Shown: positions 34,214 through 43,255, numbered from the stretch's first letter. The stretch is 64,000 nucleotides of DNA from Rhizobium sp. BK196 (GCF_014193255.1 NZ_JACHZB010000001.1:401921-465920); one strand, 5' to 3'. A program made the numbers and translations. The notes: generated by a model not told the origin, from the sequence alone.

Positions 34214-34867
34214 TCAGCCGTAAGCCGTGCCCGCCACGGCAGCCTTCACACCCACGCTTCCCTGATCGACGAGCGCGAGAAAGACAGCCTTCGCCTTGTC
34301 CGTATTCCGGTATTGCCGAAAGATCCTGTGCGCCTCGATGAAGGCGACACTCCAGCTCGCAAGCAGCATGGCGGCGGCGAGTTTCGCCTTGGCGTCGGCT
34401 GCGTCCTGCCCGGCACTTTCGGCAAGGGCCACCGCCAGTTCTCCCGCGATCTCGTCGCGGATCGCCCGCGCTCTCGCCTTCAGCGTCTCACTGTTCTCCA
34501 CCGTTTCGATGAAGCCCTGGCTCGCGGTCGAAAATAGCAAATAAGGCGTCTGCTGCCTGACGAGCTGATGCGCGAGCAGGCGTAATGTTTCGATGGGTGA
34601 AACACTGCTGTCGCGCTGCCGCAAGGCTTGACGCAGGGTCTCGCGTGCTTCCTCGTCGCGATCGAAGAACATGTCCTCCTTGCGCGGGAAGTGGTTGAAC
34701 ACAGTCATCCGCCCGACATCGGCAGCGGCCGCGATTTCATCGACCGTCACATTCTCGAAGCCGCGCTCGAAAAACAGCCGGTCGGCGGCAAGCGAGATGG
34801 CGCGGCGCGTGGCAAGGCGCTTGCGAGATCTCCGGTCGGAAGGTGCTTCGTCTGATGGCGTCGTCAT
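34214..34867 (-). CDS. TetR-family regulator
   Basis: 217 residues from the ATG at 34867 (ATG at 34879 also possible). N-terminal HTH: FENVTVDEIAAAADVGRMTV followed by FNHFPRKEDMF, the canonical TetR signature. The ligand domain is helical. It is divergent from the oxidoreductase/MFS pair, with three near-identical 13-base palindromes in between, so it most likely represses that operon and itself. The inducer is unknown, probably a quinone or drug-like compound. Confidence 0.9.
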   Translation of the reverse strand: MTTPSDEAPSDRRSRKRLATRRAISLAADRLFFERGFENVTVDEIAAAADVGRMTVFNHFPRKEDMFFDRDEEARETLRQALRQRDSSVSPIETLRLLAHQLVRQQTPYLLFSTASQGFIETVENSETLKARARAIRDEIAGELAVALAESAGQDAADAKAKLAAAMLLASWSVAFIEAHRIFRQYRNTDKAKAVFLALVDQGSVGVKAAVAGTAYG

Positions 34868-34890
34868 GACGCTCTCCATAGCAGCGTTTG

Positions 34891-34968
34891 TGTACTGAGT
34901 ACATCATTGTTGACAGACGTGACCCAGCATCCTATAACTATACTTAGTACATATTTATATTGAGTACA
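34891..34968. promoter_or_regulatory. Three tandem TetR operators
   Basis: TGTACTGAGTACA (34891-34903) is a perfect palindrome. TATACTTAGTACA (34939-34951) and TATATTGAGTACA (34956-34968) each match it at 11 of 13 positions. All lie between the divergent tetR and oxidoreductase starts. Confidence 0.75.
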
Positions 34969-35051
34969 CAATCCGCATCGCTGTGGGCCGGTCGGCGTGC
35001 CCGCCACCGCGAGCGGCCGGACTTTGCCTGCATCCGCCGAAAGGAAATTCC

Positions 35052-35954
35052 ATGAAAGCCGTTCAATTCAGCCGTTACGGCGGCCCGGAGGTCATCGAGA
35101 TCGTCGAGATCGACCCGCCGCGTCCCGGCCCCGGAGAGGTGCGCATCGCGGTGCGTGCCGCCGGCGTCAACCAATCGGACTGGAAGCGCCGCGAAGGCCG
35201 ATATCGCGAATTCGAGGAGACAATCTTTCCCGCAGGTGTCGGCGTCGAAGCCTCCGGCATCGTCGATGAGGTCGGCCCTGGTGTATCAAGCACTTTCGTC
35301 GGCGACGCCGTCTTCGGCTATGGCGAGGCGACGATGGCCGGACGCGCCGTCTTGACGCATTGGGTTCACAAGCCCGACGACCTGCCCTTCAAGATCGCCG
35401 GGGCCCTTCCCGTCATATCGGAGACGGCATGGCGCAGCTTGGACGAACTCTGCGTAAAATCCGGCCAGACGCTGCTCGTCAACGGCGCGGCCGGCGGCAT
35501 CGGCTCGGCCGTTATCCAGCTTGCGAGGATCAGGGGCATCACCGTCATCGGCACGGCGAGCCTGCAGAAGCATAACTATCTCAGGGAACTTGGCGCGATC
35601 CCGACGACCTATGGACCCGCCCTCGCCGAGCGGGTGCGGCAGCTTGCGCCCGATGGCATCGACGCGGCCATCGATGTCGCCGGCTCCGGCATCATCCCCG
35701 AGCTGATTGCCTTGACGGGCAACCCCGCCCAGGTGCTCTCCGTCGCCGATTTTTCGGCCGAAGAGTACGGCGCGAAATTCTCCCGCGGTCCGCCCAAAGA
35801 GCCGGAGCGGGTGTTGGCCGATGTGGCCCGGCTCTATTCCAAGGGCTTCTTCCGCCTGCACATCGAGCAAAGCTTTCCGCTGGAGAAGACGGCCGAAGCG
35901 CAGATCGTAAGCGCCGCCGGGCACGTCACCGGCAAACTCGTCATTTCTCCATGA
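35052..35954 (+). CDS. Zinc-less MDR quinone oxidoreductase
   Basis: 300 residues from the ATG at 35052 (AAGGAAATTCC). GroES-like N-terminal domain (GEVRIAVRAAGVNQSDWKRR) and Rossmann motif NGAAGGIGSAVIQLA. The Cys and His zinc ligands of alcohol dehydrogenases are absent, as in quinone reductases and trans-2-enoyl reductases of the MDR superfamily. It would reduce quinones or enones with NADPH. It overlaps the MFS gene by 4 bases; the pair looks like a detoxify-and-export unit under TetR. Confidence 0.88.
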   Translation: MKAVQFSRYGGPEVIEIVEIDPPRPGPGEVRIAVRAAGVNQSDWKRREGRYREFEETIFPAGVGVEASGIVDEVGPGVSSTFVGDAVFGYGEATMAGRAVLTHWVHKPDDLPFKIAGALPVISETAWRSLDELCVKSGQTLLVNGAAGGIGSAVIQLARIRGITVIGTASLQKHNYLRELGAIPTTYGPALAERVRQLAPDGIDAAIDVAGSGIIPELIALTGNPAQVLSVADFSAEEYGAKFSRGPPKEPERVLADVARLYSKGFFRLHIEQSFPLEKTAEAQIVSAAGHVTGKLVISP

Positions 35955-37189
35955 GCTCCCCAATGAACAAACCCGGCATGAACAAACCGCTCCTCGTCAT
36001 CTTCGCCGCCATCTGCCTCGATGCCGTCGGCATAGGGCTGATCTTCCCCATTCTGCCCCGCCTCCTTCAGGACGTGATGCAGACGCGGGACATCGCCTTC
36101 GATGTCGGCCTCATGACGGCACTCTATGCCGCCATGCAGTTCGTCTTCTCGCCCGTGCTCGGCGCGCTCAGCGACACGATCGGCCGGCGCCCCGTGCTGC
36201 TGATCTCGCTTGCCGGCGCCGCGATCAATTACGTCATCATGTCCTTTGCGCCATCCCTCCTCCTGCTTTTGATCGGCCGCGCCATCGCCGGCCTCACCAG
36301 CGCCAATATGTCGGTCGCATCGGCCTACATTACCGATATTTCGCCCGCCGATCAGCGCGCCCGCCGCTTCGGCCTGTCCAACGCCATGTTCGGCGCCGGC
36401 TTCATCATCGGTCCTGTTCTCGGCGGGCTGCTCGGCGACTATTGGCTGCGCCTGCCCTTCATCGCCGCCGCAGCGCTGAACGCCTGCAATCTGCTGCTCG
36501 CTCTCCTCGTCCTGCCGGAGTCCCGCATCCGCGTGTCCCGCATGCCCTCGCGCCGGAAGATCGATCTCGCTGCGCTGAACCCGCTGCGGCCGCTGAAACG
36601 GATCGCCTCGATGAAAGGCCTGCTGCCCATCGTATCCGTCTATTTCGTCTTCAGCGCCGCCGGCGAATCCTACGGCACCTGCTGGGCGCTCTGGAGCTTC
36701 GATACGTTCGGCTGGAACGGTGCCTCAATTGGCCTGTCGCTCGGCGCCTTCGGCATTTGCCAGACCGTCTGCCAGGCCTTCCTGCCGGGACCGGCGACGC
36801 GCCTGCTCGGCGAACGCTGGTCGGTTATCACAGGCATCGCCGCCGCCGTGATCGCCCTGGCAGTCATGGCTTTTGCGAACCAGGGCTGGATGATTTTCGC
36901 CATCATGCCGGTCTTCACCCTCATCGGCATCGGTAACCCCGCCTTCCAGGCGCTTGCCACAAGGCAGGTCGAACCCGACCGGCAAGGAGAGCTGCAGGGC
37001 GTGCTCGCCTCCACCGTCAGCCTCGCCTCCATCGTCGCGCCGCTCGCCTTCTCGTCTTTCTATTTCGTCGTGCGAGCAAACTGGCCGGGAGGCATCTGGC
37101 TCTCGGTGATCGCCCTCTATGCGATTGCGGTGCCGCTGGTTTTCTTGAGCACGAGAACCGGCGAAACTGGAGAAGCCGCAACTGCCTAG
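35951..37189 (+). CDS. TetA-like MFS efflux transporter
   Basis: 412 residues, 12 helices. The TetA-type motifs are clear: LDAVGIGLIFPILPRLLQD in helix 1, GALSDTIGRRPVLL as motif A, and SAYITDISPADQRARRFG in the helix 4-5 loop. Narrow-spectrum drug/H+ antiporter of the DHA1 group; a tetracycline substrate cannot be claimed. Coupled to the upstream oxidoreductase and likely TetR-controlled. Confidence 0.9.
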   Translation: MSSPMNKPGMNKPLLVIFAAICLDAVGIGLIFPILPRLLQDVMQTRDIAFDVGLMTALYAAMQFVFSPVLGALSDTIGRRPVLLISLAGAAINYVIMSFAPSLLLLLIGRAIAGLTSANMSVASAYITDISPADQRARRFGLSNAMFGAGFIIGPVLGGLLGDYWLRLPFIAAAALNACNLLLALLVLPESRIRVSRMPSRRKIDLAALNPLRPLKRIASMKGLLPIVSVYFVFSAAGESYGTCWALWSFDTFGWNGASIGLSLGAFGICQTVCQAFLPGPATRLLGERWSVITGIAAAVIALAVMAFANQGWMIFAIMPVFTLIGIGNPAFQALATRQVEPDRQGELQGVLASTVSLASIVAPLAFSSFYFVVRANWPGGIWLSVIALYAIAVPLVFLSTRTGETGEAATA

Positions 37190-37270
37190 GATCGTCACCA
37201 CTGCCGGTCCTTTTGCGTCACATATCCTTCATTATCAGCGGTTAGGCAGGCCAAAATCCGGAGACTGCCC

Positions 37271-37903
37271 ATGGACACGACCGCACAAGCAAATCGGCCC
37301 AAAATCGCCGAGACCGTCATCCATCCGACGGCCAGCATAAGAGATTCCGATATAGGCAGATGCTGCGAGATTTTGGCGGACACATCGCTGCACGCGGTCG
37401 AGCTCGGAGATTATTCCTACCTGGGTCAGCGCTGCATCCTCGGCGATGCGACGATCGGGAAATTCTGCGCTATCGCCGCAGAGGTCAGGATCGGTGCGCC
37501 CAATCATCCCATGGATCGCCCGTCCATGCACCGCTTCACCTATTGCCCGGAATATTATTCGGCCGACGCCGTGCGCGACCATGCCTTTTTCGCAGAGCGA
37601 AAAGCCGATCGCGCCATCATCGGCAATGATGTCTGGATCGGCCACGGCGTCGTGGTGCTGCCGGGTGTCAGGGTCGGGGATGGCGCCGTGCTTGCGGCCG
37701 GCGCCGTCGTCACCAAGGATGTCGCGCCCTATACGATCGTCGGCGGCGTTCCCGCCAAGTTCATTCGCGAGCGGTTCTCGCGACCGGTCGCCGAAAAACT
37801 CGCCGCCATCGGCTGGTGGGACTGGCCCTTCGAGACGATCATGGAACGCCTTGGCGATTTTCAGTCCAGCGACATCGAGGCCTTCTGCGAGCGCTGGGCT
37901 TAG
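37271..37903 (+). CDS. Phn-associated hexapeptide acyltransferase-like protein
   Basis: 210 residues with a left-handed beta-helix core. VELGDYSYLGQRCILGDATI, FCAIAAEVRIGAPNHPMDRP, HRFTYCPEYY, NDVWIGHGVVVLPGV and GAVVTKDVAPYTIVGGVPAK match the family annotated as chloramphenicol-acetyltransferase-like protein of phosphonate (phn) operons. The C-terminus WWDWPFETIMERLGDFQS is characteristic. No other phn gene is present. It would acetylate a small acceptor with acetyl-CoA; the substrate is unknown. Confidence 0.85.
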   Translation: MDTTAQANRPKIAETVIHPTASIRDSDIGRCCEILADTSLHAVELGDYSYLGQRCILGDATIGKFCAIAAEVRIGAPNHPMDRPSMHRFTYCPEYYSADAVRDHAFFAERKADRAIIGNDVWIGHGVVVLPGVRVGDGAVLAAGAVVTKDVAPYTIVGGVPAKFIRERFSRPVAEKLAAIGWWDWPFETIMERLGDFQSSDIEAFCERWA

Positions 37904-37933
37904 AGTGTATTTATCGAGAGAGACTGGCGGATC

Positions 37934-38359
37934 ATGATCGACGAAAGACAAGGGCATAATGCAGCCTGCCACTGCGGCAGCGTCAAATTCCGGGTGCGGT
38001 TGGCGGACGAATTCAATACGATCCGCCGTTGCAACTGTTCATACTGCCGCATGCGCGGAGCCATCGCCGTCTCGGCACAGCTCTCTGATATCGAATTTGT
38101 CCAGGGCGAAGACAATCTGACGCTTTATCAATTCAATACCCGCACGGCTAAGCATTATTTCTGCAAGACCTGCGGCATCTATACCCATCATCAGCGCCGC
38201 TCGAATCCGAGCCTGTTCGGCATCAACGCCGCCTGCATCGAGGGCATCAGCCCCTTTGATTTTCCGGAGGTTCAGGTCATGGATGGTGTCTCCCATCCCT
38301 CGGATTCCGGCTCCGGACCCAAGGTCGCCGGCATGGTTCGGTTCGAGCCGACAACTTGA
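37934..38359 (+). CDS. GFA-family (glutathione-dependent formaldehyde-activating-like) zinc protein
   Basis: 141 residues. Zinc-ligand sets CHCGSV, CNCSYC and CKTCGIY are in the GFA order, and FGINAACIEGIS is the conserved end. Most family members are not proven S-hydroxymethylglutathione synthases; a C-S lyase or thiol-adduct role is generally assumed. It follows the hexapeptide gene by 30 bases and may be co-transcribed. Confidence 0.9.
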   Translation: MIDERQGHNAACHCGSVKFRVRLADEFNTIRRCNCSYCRMRGAIAVSAQLSDIEFVQGEDNLTLYQFNTRTAKHYFCKTCGIYTHHQRRSNPSLFGINAACIEGISPFDFPEVQVMDGVSHPSDSGSGPKVAGMVRFEPTT

Positions 38360-38450
38360 GCGCCCGTCTCTCCCCGCTGAGCAATGCATCGCGGATCTTC
38401 GCCAGCGTCGCGCCAAGCGGCAAAACCTGAAATGGCAAGGCTGCGCGCGC

Positions 38451-39368
38451 TCATTGCCCATGCCCCTCATGACCGCCCTGACCGGCATCACCGGCCTCGC
38501 CCGTCATCATGACGGTACCCTCGAAGCTCGCAAATAGCGCAAGAACCTTGGGATCAAGCTTGCTTTCGGCCTCGGCCAGATCGGCCGCAAGCGCCTTCGC
38601 ATGATCAAAGGAAAGCCCGGCCTTCTCCAGCGCCGCAGCTTGCCTGATACCATCGCCGCTGCACAGAAAAACACTCCAGCCATGATGGCCCCTCTTCAGC
38701 AATACCCGTCCGCCGCGCCCATCCTGCTGCCAGCCGGCAATCGCCCAGTCATTCTCCACGACCACGGGCAGGATTGTCAGCGGTTTGTCCGGCCGCTCGA
38801 ACATGGTCTTCAGCGTCTCGGGGATCGCCACTTCGGGTGGCGGTCCGGACATGTCCATGCCTTCCTTGCCAGGCATATTCATCGCGCCATGGTCCATGCC
38901 GCCATGGTCCATGCCACCGGCCCTACCGATATCGTCCAGCGGCCCGGCGATCTTGCCGACGGCAAAATCGACCGTGATCTCACCCGCCTTCTCGAAGCTC
39001 AGCACCGCCCGGATCGTCTCGCCCTGTCTAAAGGGCTTTTCCACATCCTGAAACATCAGGTGGTAATTCGGCGCAAGCGTCACCGTCTGCCCGGCCGGGA
39101 TGGCAAGCCCACCCTTCAGTTCGCGCATGGTCATGATGCCATTGTCCATGCTCTTCTGGTGCAGCTGCACGGTTTTTGCGCGATCGGAACGTGCGGCAAT
39201 CAGCCGGTCCGGCTCGCTGCCGCTATTGGTGATAACAAGATAACCGTCGCCGACCTTGGCGCCCGACACCATCGAATGCGAGGCTGCGTGGTCGATGCGG
39301 ATCGTGTCCTGCGCCACCGCAGCCGTCGCGATCAGCAGACCCACGAAGAGAGAAAATATCGTCTTCAT
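38451..39368 (-). CDS. PCuAC copper chaperone fused to a copper-uptake-associated domain
   Basis: 305 residues from the ATG at 39368, chosen because GAGGAGGGG lies at proper spacing. Signal peptide about 1-19. The PCuAC domain spans about 25-155, with H-x-n-M ligands in VQLHQKSMDNGIMTM and PNYHLMF. A Met/His-rich linker follows (GGMDHGGMDHGAMNM). A second domain (about 185-290) with WAIAGWQQDGRGGRVLLKRG belongs to copper-uptake-associated proteins. It ends in a His-rich tail. It likely delivers Cu(I) in the periplasm, for example to cytochrome oxidase. It overlaps the end of no gene but is preceded by the PepSY gene in the same operon. Confidence 0.85.
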   Translation of the reverse strand: MKTIFSLFVGLLIATAAVAQDTIRIDHAASHSMVSGAKVGDGYLVITNSGSEPDRLIAARSDRAKTVQLHQKSMDNGIMTMRELKGGLAIPAGQTVTLAPNYHLMFQDVEKPFRQGETIRAVLSFEKAGEITVDFAVGKIAGPLDDIGRAGGMDHGGMDHGAMNMPGKEGMDMSGPPPEVAIPETLKTMFERPDKPLTILPVVVENDWAIAGWQQDGRGGRVLLKRGHHGWSVFLCSGDGIRQAAALEKAGLSFDHAKALAADLAEAESKLDPKVLALFASFEGTVMMTGEAGDAGQGGHEGHGQ

Positions 39369-39378
39369 CATCCCCTCC

Positions 39379-40752
39379 TCAGGCAAAGGCGCGCTTCAGC
39401 GGCGGCACGAAGCGGATCACCACCTGGTCGAAGGCGATCATCAGCAGGATCGTGAGCCCACTCATGGGAAAGGCGACGGCGAAGACGAGCACGATGATCC
39501 AGAGCCCCAGATAGACAGAGCGCTGCGGTGGCATGGGCGGCACGCCGAGCCGGCCAGTCGGCCTTCTCTTCCACCACATGACGGTGCCGGTCACGCAGGA
39601 GAGGATGATGGCAAGGCACGTCGCCAGCATCAGCAGCTGATTGAAGAGCCCGAATTCCTGCCCCTGATGCACATTGATGCCCCATTCGATCGCCCGGCCG
39701 AGCAAGGGATATTGCCCGAAGGAGAGATCGATGAGCGGCCTGCCGGAATATTGATCGATATGAACCGTGCGCTCGTTGGTGAGATCATCAGGATAGACCG
39801 CTGCGGTATAGACGCCCGTCTCGCTGCCGGGAATGGCAAGATCGAAGCCCGGCGCCATACCGAGATCCCGCGCAATCTCCACCGCCTTGTCGAGGCCAAC
39901 AGGCTTCTTCGACTGCGCCGCCGCAATCTCCGAAAGCGGCACCGGCGCCTTCTCGACGATCCAACCGGCCTTCGGCAGAATGTCCTCCGTCACCTTCTGC
40001 GATTTCGGCACAGCATCCCAGAGCTGCACCGGATAGCCGAGATCGTGGCTCGTGAGCCACGCATTGACATTGGCGCCCCAATAGCCCGACCAGGGCATGC
40101 CGGTCATCGCCATGAAGAAGATCAGGATGCCGGCAAAGGCACCGGTCACTGCATGCAGATCACGCCAGAAGATCCGCCGCGAAGGCGTCCCGCGCACGGT
40201 CACCACCCCACCCGTCTGCCGCCGCGGCCACCAGAGATAGATGCCGGTTACGACCAGCACCATGGCAAAGCCGCCCGTGATCTCGATCAGCTTGTTGGGC
40301 AAGCCGCCGAACAGCGCAAGGCTGTGGATGCGCTTGACGACATAGTTGAACTCTTCGGTGGAGCCGACCGTATCGAGTACCTTGCCGTCATAGGGATTGA
40401 CGAAGACCAGCGTCTGGCCGGCATCCGACGACACGGTCACGATCGCTGACCGGTCGAGCCCGGCCGGGTCCTTGTAGGAACTCGCAACCGCATCAGGAAC
40501 GGCAGCCACCGCGATATCGGCGATCTTCTGCGGCGACAGCGCCTCGCCCGAGGGCTCGACGATGTAACGATAGGCAAAGACCGTATCGTTGATTTCGTCC
40601 TTAAAGAGATAAAGCGAGCCGGTAACGGCGAGATTGAGCAGGAAGGGAATGGTGAGCAGGCCGGCAAAGAAGTGCCAGCGCCAGATGGCGCGATAGAGCG
40701 AAACGCCCGGTACGGCGTTCTCTGCCGCTTCAGTGGCAGTGGTGATAGACAT
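39379..40752 (-). CDS. PepSY-domain inner-membrane protein
   Basis: 457 residues from the ATG at 40752. Four membrane helices of the PepSY_TM type are visible: WRWHFFAGLLTIPFLLNLAV near residue 25, the central KRIHSLALFGGLPNKLIEI and FWRDLHAVTGAFAGILIFF regions, and two C-terminal helices. Periplasmic PepSY loops lie between. His residues near the helices may bind heme, as in siderophore reductases of the FhuF/PiuB type. Its stop lies 10 bases before the PCuAC gene start, so the two form one operon. Confidence 0.88.
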   Translation of the reverse strand: MSITTATEAAENAVPGVSLYRAIWRWHFFAGLLTIPFLLNLAVTGSLYLFKDEINDTVFAYRYIVEPSGEALSPQKIADIAVAAVPDAVASSYKDPAGLDRSAIVTVSSDAGQTLVFVNPYDGKVLDTVGSTEEFNYVVKRIHSLALFGGLPNKLIEITGGFAMVLVVTGIYLWWPRRQTGGVVTVRGTPSRRIFWRDLHAVTGAFAGILIFFMAMTGMPWSGYWGANVNAWLTSHDLGYPVQLWDAVPKSQKVTEDILPKAGWIVEKAPVPLSEIAAAQSKKPVGLDKAVEIARDLGMAPGFDLAIPGSETGVYTAAVYPDDLTNERTVHIDQYSGRPLIDLSFGQYPLLGRAIEWGINVHQGQEFGLFNQLLMLATCLAIILSCVTGTVMWWKRRPTGRLGVPPMPPQRSVYLGLWIIVLVFAVAFPMSGLTILLMIAFDQVVIRFVPPLKRAFA

Positions 40753-40840
40753 GGAAGTGGATCCGAATCCTCGGCCGGCGGCTTCAATGCGGCCCGGCCA
40801 CGATTGCAAGACGCATCACGGCCTTGGCCGCAATGCGGGT

Positions 40841-41248
40841 TCAGGCAAGGATTGGATTGGCAGGCGGGGCACGCGGCCCGGTATTCGGCGGGAAAAGCTG
40901 GCGATGGAAGGCCTCGACGCGGCGCGGCAATTCCACCGCAACCGTAAAGCCGATGCGCGCACCGATGACATCGGCAGGCTGCGGCAGCACGACGGCGGCA
41001 CCGATACGGCAAGCCTCACACGGGTTGAGATGCGCGATCTTGCCATGCTCCTTGCCGCTATCGTCGACAACGGTAACGCAGAGCGTCGGCAGCGTGCCGT
41101 CGGGCAGCACATATTGGGCGAGAGCCGCAGGGCTCGGAGCATCTTCGGCGACGGCCGGAACCTGATGCGCGAAGCCGACGAAGACGAACGCGATGGCGCA
41201 CAGAATGCGCACCAGCCATTGCTCGATTCTATCAAGACGACGTTGCAT
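40841..41248 (-). CDS. Small exported DUF2946-like protein
   Basis: 135 residues. A membrane helix or signal peptide (WLVRILCAIAFVFVGFAH, about 11-28) leads to a short mature domain with LPTLCVTVVDD and NPCEACRIGAA, a Cys-x2-Cys that could bind metal. Proteins of this size with CxxC commonly precede PepSY/PCuAC genes in rhizobia. Same strand as the PepSY gene, 88 bases apart. Family assignment is tentative. Confidence 0.55.
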   Translation of the reverse strand: MQRRLDRIEQWLVRILCAIAFVFVGFAHQVPAVAEDAPSPAALAQYVLPDGTLPTLCVTVVDDSGKEHGKIAHLNPCEACRIGAAVVLPQPADVIGARIGFTVAVELPRRVEAFHRQLFPPNTGPRAPPANPILA

Positions 41249-41390
41249 GTCCCCGGCCTCAAGGCCCCTGCCTCAGCATCGAATCCGTGATAGCGGCATC
41301 CACGGGAAAGCTCAAGAGCTCGTTCTGGTGCCGTTCGGCGGCGTATCACCCAGCGCTCCATCGGCAATCAGCGGGCGCTCTTGCGAATCG

Positions 41391-41408
41391 CATAAGTCTG
41401 TGCTTATG
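41391..41408. promoter_or_regulatory. Palindrome CATAAG-N6-CTTATG upstream of ArsR-family gene
   Basis: Perfect 6-base inverted repeat (41391-41396 and 41403-41408) ending 7 bases before the start codon; probable autoregulatory operator. Confidence 0.55.
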
Positions 41409-41415
41409 TGTCGCC

Positions 41416-41730
41416 ATGATGGAACATGATCTTTTTCGCGCTCTCGCCGACCCGACCCGCCGCACGATCTTCGAGAAGCTGGCGAATGGCAGCATGAATG
41501 CCAGTGCCCTGCGCCAGGGCATGGATATCAGCCAGCCGGCCATGTCGCAGCATCTCGCGGTGCTGCGTTCGGCGCGGCTGGTGCGCGAACAGAGAGAGGG
41601 CCGTTTCGTGAATTACGAGGTCGATCCGGATGGGCTGACCCTTATCGCAGAATGGCTGGCGAAATACCGCGCCTACTGGCCGGCTCGTATCGACGCTCTC
41701 AAGCTCTTGCTGAAGGATATGGACCAATGA
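41416..41730 (+). CDS. ArsR-family regulator (SRPBCC-linked)
   Basis: 104 residues from the ATG at 41416. Winged helix with LADPTRRTIFEKLANGSMNA at the start and MDISQPAMSQHLAVLRSARL as recognition helix. No Cys is present, so it is not a metal sensor. It overlaps the following SRPBCC gene by 4 bases (ATGA), a pairing seen widely for ArsR/AHSA1 modules. It likely represses its own operon. Confidence 0.9.
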   Translation: MMEHDLFRALADPTRRTIFEKLANGSMNASALRQGMDISQPAMSQHLAVLRSARLVREQREGRFVNYEVDPDGLTLIAEWLAKYRAYWPARIDALKLLLKDMDQ

Positions 41731-42098
41731 ACGAAGTGAAGGCCCAAGCGCAGGTCGAGCAACAGCAAACTGGTTTCGAACAGAGATACGAGCTGGATGC
41801 GCCGCCGGAAAAGGTCTGGCGTGCGATCAGCATCGCCGAATTTCGCGAGAGATGGCTGCCGAAGGAAGCGCTTGCCGATCCGCAGTCGCTCTCTGAGACA
41901 CCGGGCAAGGAGGTTCACTACAGATTGCGCGACGACAGCCCGCCCTACCTGGAAAGCATCGTCACCTTCGCGATCGCCTCGAATGCATCGGGCGGAACCA
42001 GCCTGCGGATCATCCATGAGCTGACCAGCGCGACATCAGCGCGTCTCACGAGATCGGTCGCCAACAGCAATAGCCCGACCCTGATGCTCGCCGCCTGA
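41727..42098 (+). CDS. SRPBCC (AHSA1-like) domain protein
   Basis: 123 residues from the ATG at 41727. [20 protein letters not shown] and [11 protein letters not shown] are the typical opening of activator-of-Hsp90/polyketide-cyclase-like proteins. The C-terminal part (after RIIHELTS) is short and of low complexity, so the usual final helix may be degraded. A hydrophobic-ligand-binding role is expected for the fold. Translation is coupled to the regulator. Confidence 0.8.
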   Translation: MNEVKAQAQVEQQQTGFEQRYELDAPPEKVWRAISIAEFRERWLPKEALADPQSLSETPGKEVHYRLRDDSPPYLESIVTFAIASNASGGTSLRIIHELTSATSARLTRSVANSNSPTLMLAA

Positions 42099-42145
42099 CG
42101 CGGCAAGCCTTACCCGCCACAGTCCCAAACGATTGGAGTTCGCCG

Positions 42146-42766
42146 ATGCGCGAAGCGATGCAACTCGTCCCTATGGTCGTCGAACAATCCTCGAGAGGGG
42201 AACGATCCTTCGACATCTATTCCCGTCTCCTGCGCGAGCGGATCATCTTTCTGAACGGCGAGATCAACGATACGGTCTCCGCCCTCGTCTGCGCTCAGCT
42301 TCTGTTCCTCGAAGCCGAAAATCCCAAGAAGCCGATCAATCTCTACATCAACTCACCGGGCGGCGTCGTCACCAGTGGTTTTGCCATGTACGACACGATG
42401 CGCTTCATCCGCGCGCCGGTGCACACGCTCTGCATGGGAACGGCCCGCTCGATGGGCTCTTTCCTGCTGATGGCGGGCCAGCCGGGAGAGCGGTATGCCC
42501 TTCCGAATGCCAGCATCCTCATCCACCAGCCCCTCGGCGGCTTCCAGGGCCAGGCGTCCGACATGCTGATCCATGCCGAGGAAATCCGGAAGACGAAGCA
42601 GCTCATGACACGGCTCTATGCCCAACATTGCGGCCGTACCTATGACGAATTCGAGCAAGCCATGGATCGCGATCGCTTCATGACGGCGCAGGAAGCCCTC
42701 GAATGGGGCCTCATCGACCGCATCCTGCAGGATCGCGAAGAAATGGAGGAGGCGGAGCCGCAATAG
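42146..42766 (+). CDS. clpP: ClpP-family ATP-dependent serine protease subunit, paralogue
   Basis: 206 residues. The catalytic triad can be read: Ser102 in TARSMGSF, His127 in ILIHQPLGG, Asp near 174-176 in MDRDRFM. The housekeeping motif around the Ser is GQAASMG, here GTARSMG, so this is a divergent paralogue. No clpX is adjacent. It could form mixed rings with the main ClpP. Well-placed start, good length for the family. Confidence 0.9.
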   Translation: MREAMQLVPMVVEQSSRGERSFDIYSRLLRERIIFLNGEINDTVSALVCAQLLFLEAENPKKPINLYINSPGGVVTSGFAMYDTMRFIRAPVHTLCMGTARSMGSFLLMAGQPGERYALPNASILIHQPLGGFQGQASDMLIHAEEIRKTKQLMTRLYAQHCGRTYDEFEQAMDRDRFMTAQEALEWGLIDRILQDREEMEEAEPQ

Positions 42767-42805
42767 TCATCGTCAGCATCTGTCATCTCCACGGACGAGA
42801 ACGGT

Positions 42806-43081
42806 TCACATGCGATGCGAGAGCTCATCCTGATGCCGTTCGTAGGCGTGCTTTGCTGCAGCCAGCGCCTCATCGACATTGTGCGACCGGCCGGCCAGCG
42901 GCGCATCCCCCAGCGTGCCGTCGCCGATCAGCAGGCGCCATCCCCAGGGTTTTGCCATCGACAGGCTCTCGCCGTCGCTGGCGACGGTCCCGATATATCG
43001 GCCTTCGACGGTCAGATGAAAAACATTCGGCTCGCCCGACGGCACAAGCGCGAAATTCGCGGCTTCCTTATGTCCTGTCAT
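42806..43081 (-). CDS. Small hypothetical protein
   Basis: 91 residues, soluble. VFHLTVEGRYIGTVASDGES and WGWRLLIGDGTLGDAPLAGR give a beta-rich body, then a terminal helix VDEALAAAKHAYERHQ. It has the look of DUF2188-like or KTSC-sized small domains but I cannot assign it. It lies in the same direction as the micro-protein pair upstream. Confidence 0.5.
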   Translation of the reverse strand: MTGHKEAANFALVPSGEPNVFHLTVEGRYIGTVASDGESLSMAKPWGWRLLIGDGTLGDAPLAGRSHNVDEALAAAKHAYERHQDELSHRM

Positions 43082-43147
43082 GGCACTGCTCCAACTGATG
43101 ATCAGCGATCCGAACCGCCTCGCCGCGCCATTATTCTCGAAAACACG

Positions 43148-43255
43148 TTACCGTGCGGCGACGAGCGCGCCGATTGTGATGACGGCAGCCACAAGTACGA
43201 TAACGCCGACATAGATCGACAGATATTTGACTTGATATTTCGTTGCCGGCGTCAT
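43148..43255 (-). CDS. 35-residue single-helix membrane micro-protein
   Basis: ATG at 43255 to TAA at 43148. A basic start (MTPATKYQVKY) and one strong helix (LSIYVGVIVLVAAVITIGAL) with a basic end. Its ATG overlaps the stop codon of the proline-rich gene upstream (ATGA), which supports translation by coupling. Probably inner-membrane. Unnamed; too short for standard gene callers. Confidence 0.6.
   Translation of the reverse strand: MTPATKYQVKYLSIYVGVIVLVAAVITIGALVAAR

Noticed and set aside
34214..37189. Calling the MFS gene a tetracycline-resistance determinant
   Set aside because: Only the general DHA1/TetA-like motifs are seen; TetR/MFS pairs of this type serve many substrates.
39256..40449. 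A 397-codon plus-strand frame
   Set aside because: Antisense shadow of the PepSY gene with no recognisable domain.
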